The notes beneath the pieces were generated by a model. The model had not been told where the DNA came from. It searched no databases and worked only from the letters and a program-made list of their open reading frames with translations. This document shows, piece by piece, positions 19,320 to 28,632 of a DNA stretch of 63,335 bases (its first letter is position 1; every line of letters begins with the position of its first letter). Source of the DNA: Clostridium oryzae (lineage in GTDB: Bacteria; Bacillota; Clostridia; Clostridiales; Clostridiaceae); NCBI RefSeq assembly GCF_002029235.1, contig NZ_MZGV01000027.1, forward strand, positions 1 through 63,335. The letters are read 5' to 3'. The translations under genes and the position numbers were made by a program.

Positions 19320-19369
19320 AAAGAGTAAAGAGAAAAGTGGAGGAGGAAATTCTGCTGTGCAGAATTTCA
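19312..19369 (+). repeat. Palindromic intergenic repeat, copy 5
   Basis: GAGTAAA/GAGAAAA-type purine arm (19313-19345), then a perfect hairpin with GAAATTCTGC/GCAGAATTTC arms and a 3-base loop (19346-19368). The arm begins in the last codons of recJ and includes its stop codon. No closing arm was found. Confidence 0.85.
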
Positions 19370-19455
19370 TTTTGATCAATAATTGACTGGTAGTGTTGAG
19401 AAGTTCTATAATTTAAGGAGAAACTGCATAAAATGCGAAAATTCTTATATTGCGG

Positions 19456-19505
19456 CTTCTAAAATATCATTGCAAAATAGGTTTGACTCTAGGATATTTT
19501 AGAAG
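19456..19505 (+). promoter_or_regulatory. Inverted repeat upstream of murG
   Basis: CTTCTAAAATATC (19456-19468) and GATATTTTAGAAG (19493-19505) are a perfect 13-bp inverted repeat around 24 bases. There is no T run after it, so a regulatory or RNA-stability role is more likely than termination. Confidence 0.5.
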
Positions 19506-19569
19506 TCAGAATATATTAGAACCTACGCAATTTATCTACATAAGAAACTGTAAAAGCGGAGGTATTTTG

Positions 19570-20637
19570 ATGAAGAACTATAAAATAATAATGACTGGGG
19601 GAGGTTCCGCTGGACATGTAACACCAAATCTAGCATTAATCCCTAAACTGAAAGAGAATGGGTTTGATGTTCAATATATAGGAACTGAAAATGGTATAGA
19701 GAAAAAGATAATAATGGATCAAAACATAAAATATCATGCTATTTCTAGTGGAAAATTAAGAAGATATTTTGATGTTAAGAATTTTACAGATCCATTTAAG
19801 GTTATTAAGGGAATATTCGAAGCAAAAAGCATAATCAAAAGAGAAAAGCCGGATGTGGTGTTTTCAAAGGGAGGATTTGTAAGTGTTCCCGTAGTAATGG
19901 GGGCATTTTTTAATGGAGTCCCAGTGGTATCTCATGAATCAGATATGACTCCAGGACTCGCGAATAAAATATCACTGCCCTACTGTTCTAAAATATGTGT
20001 GACTTTTCCTGAAACTCTTCAACATATAAATAAAGATAAAGGAGTGCTGACAGGAACACCTATAAGAAAAGAACTGCTTGAAGGCAGCAGAATAAAGGGA
20101 ATGAGATTTTGCGGTTTTGATAAAAGCAGACCTATACTTTTGATAATAGGCGGCAGTCTTGGATCAAAAGTCATAAATGACGCTATAAGAAAGAATATAA
20201 ATCAAATATTAGAAAAGTATCAGGTTATCCATATATGTGGAAAAGGGAACCTTGACAGCAGTATAACTTCAGAAGGTTACAGACAGTTTGAATATATCAG
20301 CGATGAGCTTCCAGATCTTTTAGCATGTGCAGATATTGTAGTATCAAGAGCAGGCGCAAATGTAATATACGAACTTCTTGCTCTTAAAAAACCTAATTTA
20401 CTTATACCGCTGTCAAGAAAATCTAGCAGAGGCGATCAGATATTAAATGCTAATTCATTTAAAAACAGAGGCTTCAGCGTGGTACTGGAAGAGGAAGAAT
20501 TAACTGAAGAAAAGTTAATGAGTTATATTGAAGAATTGTACTTAAATAGAGGAAAGTTTATAGCAAAAATGAATGACAGCGGTATTGAAAACGCTGTGGA
20601 TAAAATCGTCGATGTAATTATGAGCCAAGTGAAGTGA
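19570..20637 (+). CDS. murG: UDP-GlcNAc:lipid I N-acetylglucosaminyltransferase MurG
   Basis: A 355-residue GT28 glycosyltransferase that adds GlcNAc to lipid I to give lipid II at the inner membrane face. The N-terminal [14 protein letters not shown] loop, the SKGGFVSVP motif, the [12 protein letters not shown] segment and the C-terminal donor-site region with [33 protein letters not shown] and GDQILNA are diagnostic. I chose the ATG at 19570, preceded by GGAGGT, over a longer reading from 19450 that lacks homology. The gene stands alone, away from a division-wall cluster; SHESDMTPG replaces the common HEQN-type motif, as in several clostridia. Confidence 0.93.
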   Translation: MKNYKIIMTGGGSAGHVTPNLALIPKLKENGFDVQYIGTENGIEKKIIMDQNIKYHAISSGKLRRYFDVKNFTDPFKVIKGIFEAKSIIKREKPDVVFSKGGFVSVPVVMGAFFNGVPVVSHESDMTPGLANKISLPYCSKICVTFPETLQHINKDKGVLTGTPIRKELLEGSRIKGMRFCGFDKSRPILLIIGGSLGSKVINDAIRKNINQILEKYQVIHICGKGNLDSSITSEGYRQFEYISDELPDLLACADIVVSRAGANVIYELLALKKPNLLIPLSRKSSRGDQILNANSFKNRGFSVVLEEEELTEEKLMSYIEELYLNRGKFIAKMNDSGIENAVDKIVDVIMSQVK

Positions 20638-20881
20638 TTTTATAAGGTGTTATACAAAAATCATAATAGTGTTTCTTTAATGGTTATATTACAGCTAGAA
20701 TTAAATCTTAATACAGAATATGTGCAAGTGTATTATAATCTAGTATATATAAAGAATAATATCAAAACTATATAAGATAATTTAAAACTGTATTATTTCA
20801 AAATAGTAAGAAAATATAACACAATGACAAATAAATAGCTGAAAAATAGAATTTTTTATTTAAAACAGCATATAAGTAATA
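20638..20881. other. AT-rich intergenic stretch, nothing recognised
   Basis: Very AT-rich sequence between murG and the flavodoxin promoter. I see no open reading frame with a ribosome site, no terminator with a clear T run and no copy of the dispersed repeat. Confidence 0.5.
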
Positions 20882-20909
20882 TTGAAAAAAAATAAAATTA
20901 GTTTATAAT
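20882..20909 (+). promoter_or_regulatory. Promoter of the flavodoxin gene
   Basis: TTGAAA (20882-20887), a 16-base spacer and TATAAT (20904-20909), about 44 bases before the ATG. Confidence 0.65.
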
Positions 20910-20952
20910 TGTAGTTAGGCTGGGTAAGAATATATTATAGCGAGGTGATTTT

Positions 20953-21384
20953 ATGAAAAAAATAAGCGTAATATATTGGACTCAGTGGGGAAATGTAGAA
21001 GCTCTTGCTGATGCTGTAGCTAAAGGTGCTAAGGGAGCTGGAGCAGAAGTTAATATTGAACAGGTTTCAGATGCTAACTTCAGAGAAGTAAAAGATTGTG
21101 ATGCCATAGCATTTGGGAGTCCGTCTATGGATAATAATCAGATAGAGCAACAGGAGATGGAACCTTTTGTGGATAAATTCAAACTCTTGCCTAATGATGG
21201 TAAACCAATAGTACTTTTCGGTTCCTATGGATGGGATGAAGGAAAGTTTATTAGAGATTGGGAAGCCAAAATGAAAGACTTTGGATTTAATGTTGTCGGT
21301 AAACTGGCAGTAAAGGAAACACCAACTGAGCAGCAGCTTGAAGAAGCAAAGAAGCTAGGCAAATTATTGGTAGATTCCATTTAG
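20953..21384 (+). CDS. Flavodoxin
   Basis: A 143-residue FMN electron carrier, the short-chain flavodoxin size. The fold pattern is clear: first strand KISVIYWT, GSPSMDNNQIEQQEMEPF in the 50s loop, and VLFGSYGWDEGKFIRDWEAKMKDFGF, which contains the typical FGSYGWG-like flavin-binding turn. The phosphate loop reads TQWGNVEALA instead of the usual SxTGNTE, an unusual but aligned variant. It lies directly before the PFOR gene, with its own promoter and a hairpin between, so it may accept electrons from PFOR under iron limitation. GCGAGGTG precedes the ATG. Confidence 0.93.
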   Translation: MKKISVIYWTQWGNVEALADAVAKGAKGAGAEVNIEQVSDANFREVKDCDAIAFGSPSMDNNQIEQQEMEPFVDKFKLLPNDGKPIVLFGSYGWDEGKFIRDWEAKMKDFGFNVVGKLAVKETPTEQQLEEAKKLGKLLVDSI

Positions 21385-21435
21385 CTTTATGCTGAATGGT
21401 TTATAGAATTTTTTGCATATCATTTGAACCTTTTG

Positions 21436-21469
21436 CTAAGGAAGAACGTGATTTCACGTTTTTCCTTAG
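21436..21469. terminator. Hairpin between flavodoxin and PFOR genes
   Basis: CTAAGGAA and TTCCTTAG, with inner AACGTGA/TCACGTT, form a near-perfect 15-bp stem with a small loop. The downstream T run is poor, so it may be a weak terminator or a processing/stability structure. Confidence 0.5.
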
Positions 21470-21556
21470 TGAAAATTAGATATGTTTTGTTATTGAAATA
21501 ATATGGACAAACATTCTACAATATGTGCAAAAATTCTGTTATATATTCAAATTTTA

Positions 21557-21565
21557 TGGTATATT
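21557..21565 (+). promoter_or_regulatory. Extended -10 promoter candidate for PFOR
   Basis: TGG directly precedes TATATT (21560-21565), an extended -10 arrangement, with a poor -35. A leader of about 76 bases would follow. Confidence 0.4.
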
Positions 21566-21641
21566 ATAAATTGGTTACAATAAGAAAACCATAATAATTT
21601 AACAGTATCAATTAAAAATCTTAGAAAGAAGGTATTCTTCA

Positions 21642-24600
21642 ATGAGAAAAATGAAGACAATGGACGGTAATACTGCAGCAGCTCATATATCTTATGCATT
21701 TACTGAAGTTACTGCAATATATCCGATCACACCATCATCTCCAATGGCAGAACATGTAGATGAATGGGTAGCACAGGGAAGAAAAAATATATTTGGACAA
21801 CCTGTAAAAGTTGTAGAAATGCAATCAGAAGCTGGAGCTGCAGGCGCAGTTCACGGTTCACTACAAGCTGGAGCTTTAACAACTACATACACAGCTTCAC
21901 AAGGTTTATTATTAATGATACCAAATATGTATAAAATTGCTGGTGAAAGATTACCAGGAGTATTCCATGTATCAGCTAGAGCATTAGCTACTTCATCACT
22001 AAATATATTTGGAGATCATCAAGACGTTATGGCAGCAAGACAAACTGGTTTTGCAATGCTAGCAGAAGGATCAGTTCAAGAAGTTATGGATTTAGCAGCA
22101 GTAGCTCATTTAACAGCTATTAAGACAAGAACTCCATTCTTAAACTTCTTTGATGGATTCAGAACTTCTCATGAAATTCAAAAGATTGAAGTCCTTGAAT
22201 ATGATGAACTTGCTAAATTAGTTGACTGGGATGCTGTTAAAGCTTTCAGAGCAAGAGCATTAAATCCAGATCATCCTGTAACTAGAGGAACAGCTCAGAA
22301 TGCTGATATCTACTTCCAGGAAAGAGAATCTGTTAACAAATTCTATGATGAATTACCAGATGTAGTTGAAGATTACATGGCTGAAATTACTAAATTAACT
22401 GGCAGAGAGTATCATTGTTTCGATTACTATGGTGCACCAGATGCAGACAGAGTAATCGTAGCTATGGGTTCAGTAACAGATGTTGCTGAAGAAACAGTTG
22501 ATTACTTAAATGCACATGGACAAAAAGTCGGTGTTGTTAAAGTAAGATTATTCAGACCATTCTCAAATGAAAAATTGTTAGCAGCTATTCCTAAGACAGT
22601 TAAGAAGATTGCTGTTTTAGATAAGACTAAAGAGCCAGGATCAGCTGGAGAACCATTATACTTAGATATTAGAAATGCATTCTTCGGTAAAGCAGATGCA
22701 CCAATTGTTATTGGTGGAAGATTTGGTTTAGGTTCAAAAGATCCAAATCCAGGTCATATTGCTGCAGTTTATGAAAACTTAGCAAAAGCTGAGCCTAAAA
22801 ATGGTTTCACAATTGGAATTAAAGATGATGTTACAAATACTTCATTAGAAGTTCATGAAGATATAGATGCTACTCCAGAAGGAACTACAGCTTGTAAGTT
22901 CTGGGGATTAGGATCAGATGGTACTGTTGGAGCAAACAAGAGTGCTATTAAGATAATCGGAGACCATACAGATATGTATGCTCAAGGATACTTCTTCTAT
23001 GATTCAAAGAAATCAGGAGGAATAACAGTTTCTCACTTAAGATTTGGTAAGAAAGCAATCAAGTCACCATATTTAATCAACAAAGCAGATTTCGTTTCTT
23101 GCTCAAATCAATCATATATCCACAAATACAACGTACTTGATGGATTGAAGCCAGGTTCAACTTTCTTACTTAACACTATCTGGAGTCCAGAAGAGTTAGA
23201 AGAAAAATTACCTGCAGCTTACAAGAGATTCCTTGCTAATAACAACATCAAGTTCTATATAATAAATGCAGTTGGAATAGCTCAGGAAATCGGTCTTGGC
23301 GGAAGAATCAACATGATAATGCAGTCTGCATTCTTTAAACTAGCTAAGATAATTCCATTAGAAGATGCTATAAAATACTTAAAAGATGCTGTTGTAACTT
23401 CTTATGGTAAGAAGGGTGAAAAAGTTGTTAACATGAACAACGCAGCTATCGATAAAGGTGTTGAAGCTATAGTTGAAATCAAGATTCCAGAAGCTTGGAA
23501 GAATGCAAAGGATGAAGCTCCTGCAGAAATCAAACATGCTTCAAAATTTGTAAAAGATATAGTTATCCCAATGAACAGACAAGAAGGAGATGCTCTTCCA
23601 GTATCAGCATTTGCAGGAATGGAAGATGGTACATTCGAACCAGGCACTGCAGCTTTCGAAAAGAGAGGTATTGCAGTAAATGTTCCTGAATGGGATATGG
23701 ACAAGTGTATTCAGTGTAATCAATGTTCTTTAGCATGTCCTCATGCTGCTATAAGACCAATCTTATTAACTGAGGCTGAAAAGAATGCTGCTCCAGCAGG
23801 GACTAAAGTTGTTGCTGCTAAGGCATTAAAGACTGAAGCACCATTATTCTTCTCAATGGGTGTAAGTCCACTTGATTGTTCAGGATGCGGAAACTGTGCT
23901 CAGGTTTGTCCTGCACCAGGAAAAGCATTAGTTATGAAACCACAAGAATCACAATACGATCAGTTAGATCCATGGGATTACTTAGTTTACGATGTTAAAA
24001 CTAAGAAGAACCCAATGAACAAAAATACAGTTAAAGGCAGCCAATTTGAAACACCATTACTTGAGTTCTCAGGTGCTTGTGCAGGTTGTGGAGAAACTCC
24101 ATATGCAAAAGTTATAACTCAGTTATTTGGTGACAGAATGATGATTGCTAACGCAACTGGATGTTCATCAATTTGGGGAGGTTCAGCACCTTCAACTCCA
24201 TATACAGTTAATCAGAAGGGACAAGGTCCAGCTTGGGCTAACTCTTTATTCGAAGATAATGCTGAATATGGATTAGGAATGTTCACTGGAGTTAGTGCTA
24301 TCAGAGAGAGATTAGCTGAAAAAGCTAAAGCTGCTATAGCTGCAGGAGATGCTGCTAAAGATGCTCTTCAAGAGTGGTTAGACAACAAGGACGAAGGAGA
24401 AGGAACTAGAGAAAGAGCAGAGAAGTTAGTTGCGGCTCTAGAGAAATCCGGAAGTGCTATAGCTAAAGAAATATTAGCTGAAAAAGACTACTTCGTTAAG
24501 AGATCAAACTGGATCTTCGGAGGAGATGGATGGGCATACGATATCGGATACGGTGGAGTTGACCATGTACTTGCATCAGGAGAAGATGTAAACATATTTG

Positions 24601-25148
24601 TATTTGATACAGAAGTTTACTCCAACACAGGCGGACAGTCTTCTAAATCTACTCCAACTGCTGCAGTAGCTAAGTTTGCTGCAAGTGGTAAGAAGACTAA
24701 GAAGAAAGACCTTGGAATGATGGCTATGTCCTATGGCTATGTATATGTTGCACAGGTTAATATGGGAGCTGATAAGAACCAGGTTCTTAAAGCAATATCA
24801 GAAGCTGAAGCTTACCACGGTCCATCCTTAATCATTGGTTATGCTCCATGCATAAACCACGGATTAAAGATTGGTATGGGTAACAGCCAAGAAGAAGCTA
24901 AGAGAGCTGCTGCATGCGGATATTGGCAGATGTACAGATACAACCCAGAATTAAGAGGAACTGGAAAGAACCCATTTGTTCTTGATTCTAAAGAGCCAAC
25001 AGCAGACTTTAAAGAATTCTTAATGGGAGAAGTAAGATACTCTTCACTTGCTAAGGCATTCCCAGAAGCTGCAGATGCTTTATTTGAAAAGACTAAGAAA
25101 GATGCTATGGAAAGACTTGAAGGTTACAAGAAGTTAGCTGGAAAGTAA
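21642..25148 (+). CDS. nifJ: Pyruvate:ferredoxin oxidoreductase, homodimeric
   Basis: An 1168-residue single-chain PFOR that converts pyruvate and CoA to acetyl-CoA, CO2 and reduced ferredoxin, the central step of clostridial fermentation. In order: pyrimidine-binding domain (YPITPSSPMAEHVDEW near the N-terminus), a transketolase-like domain, a ferredoxin domain with CIQCNQCSLACP (about 689) and CSGCGNCAQVCP (about 745), and the TPP domain with CAGCGETPYAK (about 812) and GDGWAYDIGYGG (about 961). All three 4Fe-4S clusters are thus accounted for. Codon use is visibly more biased than in neighbours, as expected for an abundant enzyme. It is monocistronic, ending at a strong terminator. Confidence 0.98.
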   Translation: MRKMKTMDGNTAAAHISYAFTEVTAIYPITPSSPMAEHVDEWVAQGRKNIFGQPVKVVEMQSEAGAAGAVHGSLQAGALTTTYTASQGLLLMIPNMYKIAGERLPGVFHVSARALATSSLNIFGDHQDVMAARQTGFAMLAEGSVQEVMDLAAVAHLTAIKTRTPFLNFFDGFRTSHEIQKIEVLEYDELAKLVDWDAVKAFRARALNPDHPVTRGTAQNADIYFQERESVNKFYDELPDVVEDYMAEITKLTGREYHCFDYYGAPDADRVIVAMGSVTDVAEETVDYLNAHGQKVGVVKVRLFRPFSNEKLLAAIPKTVKKIAVLDKTKEPGSAGEPLYLDIRNAFFGKADAPIVIGGRFGLGSKDPNPGHIAAVYENLAKAEPKNGFTIGIKDDVTNTSLEVHEDIDATPEGTTACKFWGLGSDGTVGANKSAIKIIGDHTDMYAQGYFFYDSKKSGGITVSHLRFGKKAIKSPYLINKADFVSCSNQSYIHKYNVLDGLKPGSTFLLNTIWSPEELEEKLPAAYKRFLANNNIKFYIINAVGIAQEIGLGGRINMIMQSAFFKLAKIIPLEDAIKYLKDAVVTSYGKKGEKVVNMNNAAIDKGVEAIVEIKIPEAWKNAKDEAPAEIKHASKFVKDIVIPMNRQEGDALPVSAFAGMEDGTFEPGTAAFEKRGIAVNVPEWDMDKCIQCNQCSLACPHAAIRPILLTEAEKNAAPAGTKVVAAKALKTEAPLFFSMGVSPLDCSGCGNCAQVCPAPGKALVMKPQESQYDQLDPWDYLVYDVKTKKNPMNKNTVKGSQFETPLLEFSGACAGCGETPYAKVITQLFGDRMMIANATGCSSIWGGSAPSTPYTVNQKGQGPAWANSLFEDNAEYGLGMFTGVSAIRERLAEKAKAAIAAGDAAKDALQEWLDNKDEGEGTRERAEKLVAALEKSGSAIAKEILAEKDYFVKRSNWIFGGDGWAYDIGYGGVDHVLASGEDVNIFVFDTEVYSNTGGQSSKSTPTAAVAKFAASGKKTKKKDLGMMAMSYGYVYVAQVNMGADKNQVLKAISEAEAYHGPSLIIGYAPCINHGLKIGMGNSQEEAKRAAACGYWQMYRYNPELRGTGKNPFVLDSKEPTADFKEFLMGEVRYSSLAKAFPEAADALFEKTKKDAMERLEGYKKLAGK

Positions 25149-25166
25149 TTTATAGCTGCTGATATA

Positions 25167-25207
25167 AAAAGCTGTTTATCGATAATTTTCGGTAAACAGC
25201 TTTTTTA
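25167..25207 (+). terminator. Terminator after PFOR
   Basis: AAGCTGTTTA and TAAACAGCTT arms with a 14-base loop, followed by six T. Confidence 0.92.
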
Positions 25208-25208
25208 A

Positions 25209-25322
25209 ATGAGGAACTAGAAAAGAGAAAAGAGTAGAGAGTATAGAGAAAAGAGAAGGACGAAATTCTACTGTTCAGAATTTCTAAGATTTTAACCGTA
25301 ACCCCTCATTCCTAATTACTAG
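25209..25322 (+). repeat. Palindromic intergenic repeat, copy 6 (hybrid arms)
   Basis: A purine arm begins with ATGAGGAACTAG and continues with GAGAAAA/GAGTAGA units (25210-25260). A hairpin with GAAATTCT/AGAATTTC arms follows (25262-25284), then a short pyrimidine arm CCCTCATTCCTAATTACT (25302-25319). The closing arm matches the GAATTAG type, while most of the first arm is of the GAGAAAA type, as though 7-bp units of one type expanded inside the other. Confidence 0.8.
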
Positions 25323-25641
25323 CCCTGTTTACAATTTAGCAAAAAAAAATGGAAGAACATAGCATGTCCAAGATAACTGTATTAAATAAAGTATAGCTAT
25401 TAATGAATACGAATACACAACAATTAGTGAATTAAATTATGTATAAAATATGAATAATTAGACATTGAAAATATTTGTAAATCGGATAAAATTATATCTA
25501 TGCTTAAACAAATTGTGGATAAATAGCGGATTTGAACATTAATATTATTTGACAAAAATATTTTAATCGGACTTGATACTAATTTAATTACCCGCAGTTA
25601 TTTATTCATATGTAGAAGAATACAGAAAGGACGCATACATA
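25323..25641. other. Upstream region of kimA
   Basis: AT-rich sequence without a gene. It contains a perfect TTGACA at 25549-25554, but the best following -10 (GATACT, 25575-25580) has a 20-base spacer, so the promoter is uncertain. I looked for a c-di-AMP (ydaO) riboswitch, which often precedes such transporters, and did not find its conserved blocks. Confidence 0.4.
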
Positions 25642-27519
25642 ATGATAGAAAAATTTTTTAATTTACTTACGGGTGAGCCCTTAGCAAATGAAATGAAATC
25701 GCATGAAAAGTACAATGTACCATTTGGACTGGCTATTATGACTAGTGACTCGGTATCATCTGTAGCCTATGCCGCTGAGGAAATTTTGATTGTACTTCTC
25801 CCTGCATTAGGAGTAGCTTCATATCATTGGCTAGGATATGTATCACTGGCAATTATAGGCCTTTTGCTTGTGCTCACCACGTCATATATACAAATAATAA
25901 AGGAATTTCCAGGCGGCGGCGGAGCCTATGTGGTTACGAAGCAGAATATTGGTATTCTGCCTGGATTGGTGGCTGGAGCTGCGCTGCTTATAGATTATAT
26001 TATGACTGTAGCAGTAAGTGCAAGTTCTGGTGTGGCAGCGATTATATCGGCTTATCCAAACTTGATGCAGTATAAAGTACCGTTTGTTGTTGGGTTAATA
26101 ATTTTATTGTGTATATTAAATTTAAGAGGTGTTAGTGAATCTTCTAAGATTTTTAGTATTCCTACGTATTTATTTATTTTTAGTATGTTATTTATGATAA
26201 TATTCGGTATTATCAAATATGCTATGTATGGAGCACCAGACCCAATGCTTAAGGCAACACTAGGCCCTGGCAGTGATTTGAGTTTATTCTTAATACTTAA
26301 GGCGTTTTCATCTGGTTGTACAGCATTAACTGGACTTGAGGCTGTAAGTAACTCGGTACCGAATTTTAAAGAACCAAGTGCTAAAAATGCTACCAAGGTA
26401 ATGCTTATATTAACTTGCTTAATATTTGTGATTTTTGGCGGTACTTCGCTTTTAGCTAATTTCTATCATCCTATATATAATCAAAATACCACCGTGCTTG
26501 CACAGATAGCTTACGGAGTTTTTGGCGGTTATAAATTTATGTTTTATGTAATTCAGTACACAACAGCCGTAATACTTATAATGGCATGTAATACTGCTTT
26601 TACTGGTTTTCCAATGTTAATGTATATAATAGGAAAAGATGGATATGCTCCAAGACAGTTTACGGTAAGGGGAAAAAGGCTAAGTTTTTCAGCTGGTATA
26701 ATATTTTTAGCTGGTGTAGCTATAATATTAACTTTGATATTTCAAGGGGACACACATAGACTTATTCCGCTATATTCAGTTGGAGTGTTTTTATCCTTCG
26801 TTTTAGCTCAGACAAGCATGGTAATTCATTGGAGGAAGTCTAAAGCTAAAGGATGGAAAAAAGGAATAGCTATTAACGGAATAGGAGCAATTATTACGTT
26901 TATAACTACCTGCGTAATAGTCAAAGTAAAATTTGGTGAAGGTGCTTGGATAGTAAGTATTCTTATACCGGTATTAGTTGCATTTATGATATTGATAAAG
27001 AGCCATTATAATTATGTAGCAGAATGCCTTAAAATTTCAGGCAGTGAACTTCCTGAAATAAAATTAAATACAGAATACAACCATGTTGTTGTAGTGCCGA
27101 TAGCAAGTATAAATAAGGCTACAGTAAATGCTCTTAAATATGCTAGAAGTATTTCACCGGATGTTATAGCATTGAATGTATCTCCAGATAAGGATGCTAT
27201 AGAAAAGCTTGAAAAGAGATGGCATAAGATGGATACAGACATACTGCTGGTATCAAAATATTCTAGCTACAGAGCCATAGTTGGACCGCTCATAAGTTAT
27301 ATAGGAGCTATAGTAAAGGCTTCATCGGATAGTGAGAAAATTACAGTAGTTCTTCCAGAATTTATAACTCACCAGTGGCTTGGCGGATTGCTTCATAACC
27401 ATACGGGGTTTGTATTGAGAGAAGCTCTTTTGAAATACAATAATGTAGTAATTGCTACGTATCCGTACCATTTTAATACAAGGCCTTTAAAACAGTTCAA
27501 ATTTAGCAGAAACAAATAA
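25642..27519 (+). CDS. kimA: KimA-type potassium importer (APC family permease)
   Basis: A 625-residue APC-superfamily permease with about 12 membrane helices followed by a cytoplasmic domain of about 150 residues. The segments SSDSVSSVAY-like TSDSVSSVAYAAEEIL, QIIKEFPGGGGAYVV and LLIDYIMTVAVSASSG match Bacillus KimA (YdaO), a high-affinity proton-coupled potassium importer inhibited by c-di-AMP. The C-terminal domain (from about residue 475, VVVVPIASINKATVNALKYARS) resembles the universal-stress-like domain that binds the nucleotide. The naming as KimA rather than a general amino-acid permease rests on this layout. It is a single gene; the stop is followed at once by a repeat copy. Confidence 0.82.
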   Translation: MIEKFFNLLTGEPLANEMKSHEKYNVPFGLAIMTSDSVSSVAYAAEEILIVLLPALGVASYHWLGYVSLAIIGLLLVLTTSYIQIIKEFPGGGGAYVVTKQNIGILPGLVAGAALLIDYIMTVAVSASSGVAAIISAYPNLMQYKVPFVVGLIILLCILNLRGVSESSKIFSIPTYLFIFSMLFMIIFGIIKYAMYGAPDPMLKATLGPGSDLSLFLILKAFSSGCTALTGLEAVSNSVPNFKEPSAKNATKVMLILTCLIFVIFGGTSLLANFYHPIYNQNTTVLAQIAYGVFGGYKFMFYVIQYTTAVILIMACNTAFTGFPMLMYIIGKDGYAPRQFTVRGKRLSFSAGIIFLAGVAIILTLIFQGDTHRLIPLYSVGVFLSFVLAQTSMVIHWRKSKAKGWKKGIAINGIGAIITFITTCVIVKVKFGEGAWIVSILIPVLVAFMILIKSHYNYVAECLKISGSELPEIKLNTEYNHVVVVPIASINKATVNALKYARSISPDVIALNVSPDKDAIEKLEKRWHKMDTDILLVSKYSSYRAIVGPLISYIGAIVKASSDSEKITVVLPEFITHQWLGGLLHNHTGFVLREALLKYNNVVIATYPYHFNTRPLKQFKFSRNK

Positions 27520-27906
27520 GAGTAAAGAGAAGAGAGAAAAGAGTAAAGAGAAGGAAGAAATTCTGCTTGCGGGCAGAATTTCGGTTAATTTATTTAGTTC
27601 AATTAGAAAGTAGTTTTTTTAAAAGAAAGATACTTTTAAATTAAAGAAAGTTGCAGGAACGTACTTGGATTTGTTTGCACAAGTCTGAGTACGTTCTCTT
27701 TGTTTATAGCTTTTTCGTTACAGAGATTTGTTGAAGCAACAGCATTTTTATTAACTAATCTTTTATAAACGTAGTTATATCTGAGCAAATAACCTAAATC
27801 ACAAAACGTAAACAAAATAAAGTACACTATCCCTATAATGAAATAGGCTTCGAAAGGAGGCGATTTCCACCTTCACTTTTCTCTTAACTCTTTTCTCTTT
27901 ACTCTT
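27516..27906. repeat. Palindromic intergenic repeat, copy 7 (long, with extra internal DNA)
   Basis: The first arm has five successive 7-bp units (GAGTAAA, GAGAAGA, GAGAAAA, GAGTAAA, GAGAAGG), then a hairpin with GAAATTCTGC/GCAGAATTTC arms (27557-27582). A core follows that resembles that of copy 8, then about 165 extra bases. A decayed second hairpin (about 27839-27867) and a pyrimidine arm (27868-27906) close it. The extra segment has a stem GAACGTAC/GTACGTTC (27657-27696) followed by a T-rich run, perhaps a terminator. No convincing gene lies inside. Confidence 0.8.
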
Positions 27907-28005
27907 AAAAAGCCTTGCTATTATTTTAAATATATTTTATTATTACCAGTAGAGAAAAATAATGCATAAACAATAGGACTTTAGAAAAGGTGGGTAAAGT
28001 TAAAG

Positions 28006-28632
28006 ATGAAACAAGCTTTTGTAATAGGCATAGCTGGTGGTACTGGGTCCGGCAAAACAACGCTGGCTGCCAGACTAAAAGAAGGATTCGAAGACGAAAT
28101 AATCCTGTTAAGCCAGGATAATTATTATAAGTCGTTTGATAAATTAAGTTTTGAAAAAAGGACTAAATTAAATTATGATCATCCGGATTCTTTTGACACT
28201 GCTTTTATGATTGAACAGCTTAGAGAATTAAAACAATTTAAACCTATTGAGAGACCTGTATATTCTTTTGTAGAGCATTTAAGGTTAAAAGAGAGAATAA
28301 CTGAAGAGCCTAGAAAAGTAATTATAGTTGAAGGTATACTTATATTTGAAAATCAGGAATTAATGAATTTAATGGATATGAAAATATTTGTTGATACAGA
28401 TGCGGATCTGCGATTTATAAGAAGGATGAAAAGGGACATTCAGGAAAGAGGAAGGGATGTTCAGTCAGTAATAGATCAGTATTTAAATACAGTGAGACCT
28501 ATGCATGAAGCATTTGTTGAACCTAGTAAGAAAAAAGCTGATATAATCGTTCCCATGGGCGGTATGAATGAGGCAGTATTATCCATATTAACGGATAAAA
28601 TAAAGGGAATACTAAGGGAGAGTAAAGAATAA
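28006..28632 (+). CDS. udk: Uridine kinase
   Basis: A 208-residue kinase that phosphorylates uridine and cytidine in pyrimidine salvage, cytoplasmic. The P-loop GGTGSGKTT lies at about residues 10-18. LLSQDNYYK with the catalytic aspartate, NYDHPDSFD, and VIIVEGILIFE are the standard uridine-kinase blocks. FVDTDADLRFIRRMKRDIQERGR carries the lid arginines. Length is normal. The C-terminal RESKE and stop are encoded by sequence that already looks like the purine arm of the next repeat copy, so the terminus may have been altered by that element. Confidence 0.95.
   Translation: MKQAFVIGIAGGTGSGKTTLAARLKEGFEDEIILLSQDNYYKSFDKLSFEKRTKLNYDHPDSFDTAFMIEQLRELKQFKPIERPVYSFVEHLRLKERITEEPRKVIIVEGILIFENQELMNLMDMKIFVDTDADLRFIRRMKRDIQERGRDVQSVIDQYLNTVRPMHEAFVEPSKKKADIIVPMGGMNEAVLSILTDKIKGILRESKE

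Noticed and set aside
25323..25641. Possible c-di-AMP (ydaO) riboswitch before kimA
   Set aside because: Such riboswitches often precede this transporter, but none of the conserved aptamer blocks is visible in the leader.
27636..27827. 63-codon minus-strand reading frame in the space between kimA and udk
   Set aside because: It lies within a structured repeat copy, has no ribosome site and no recognisable domain.
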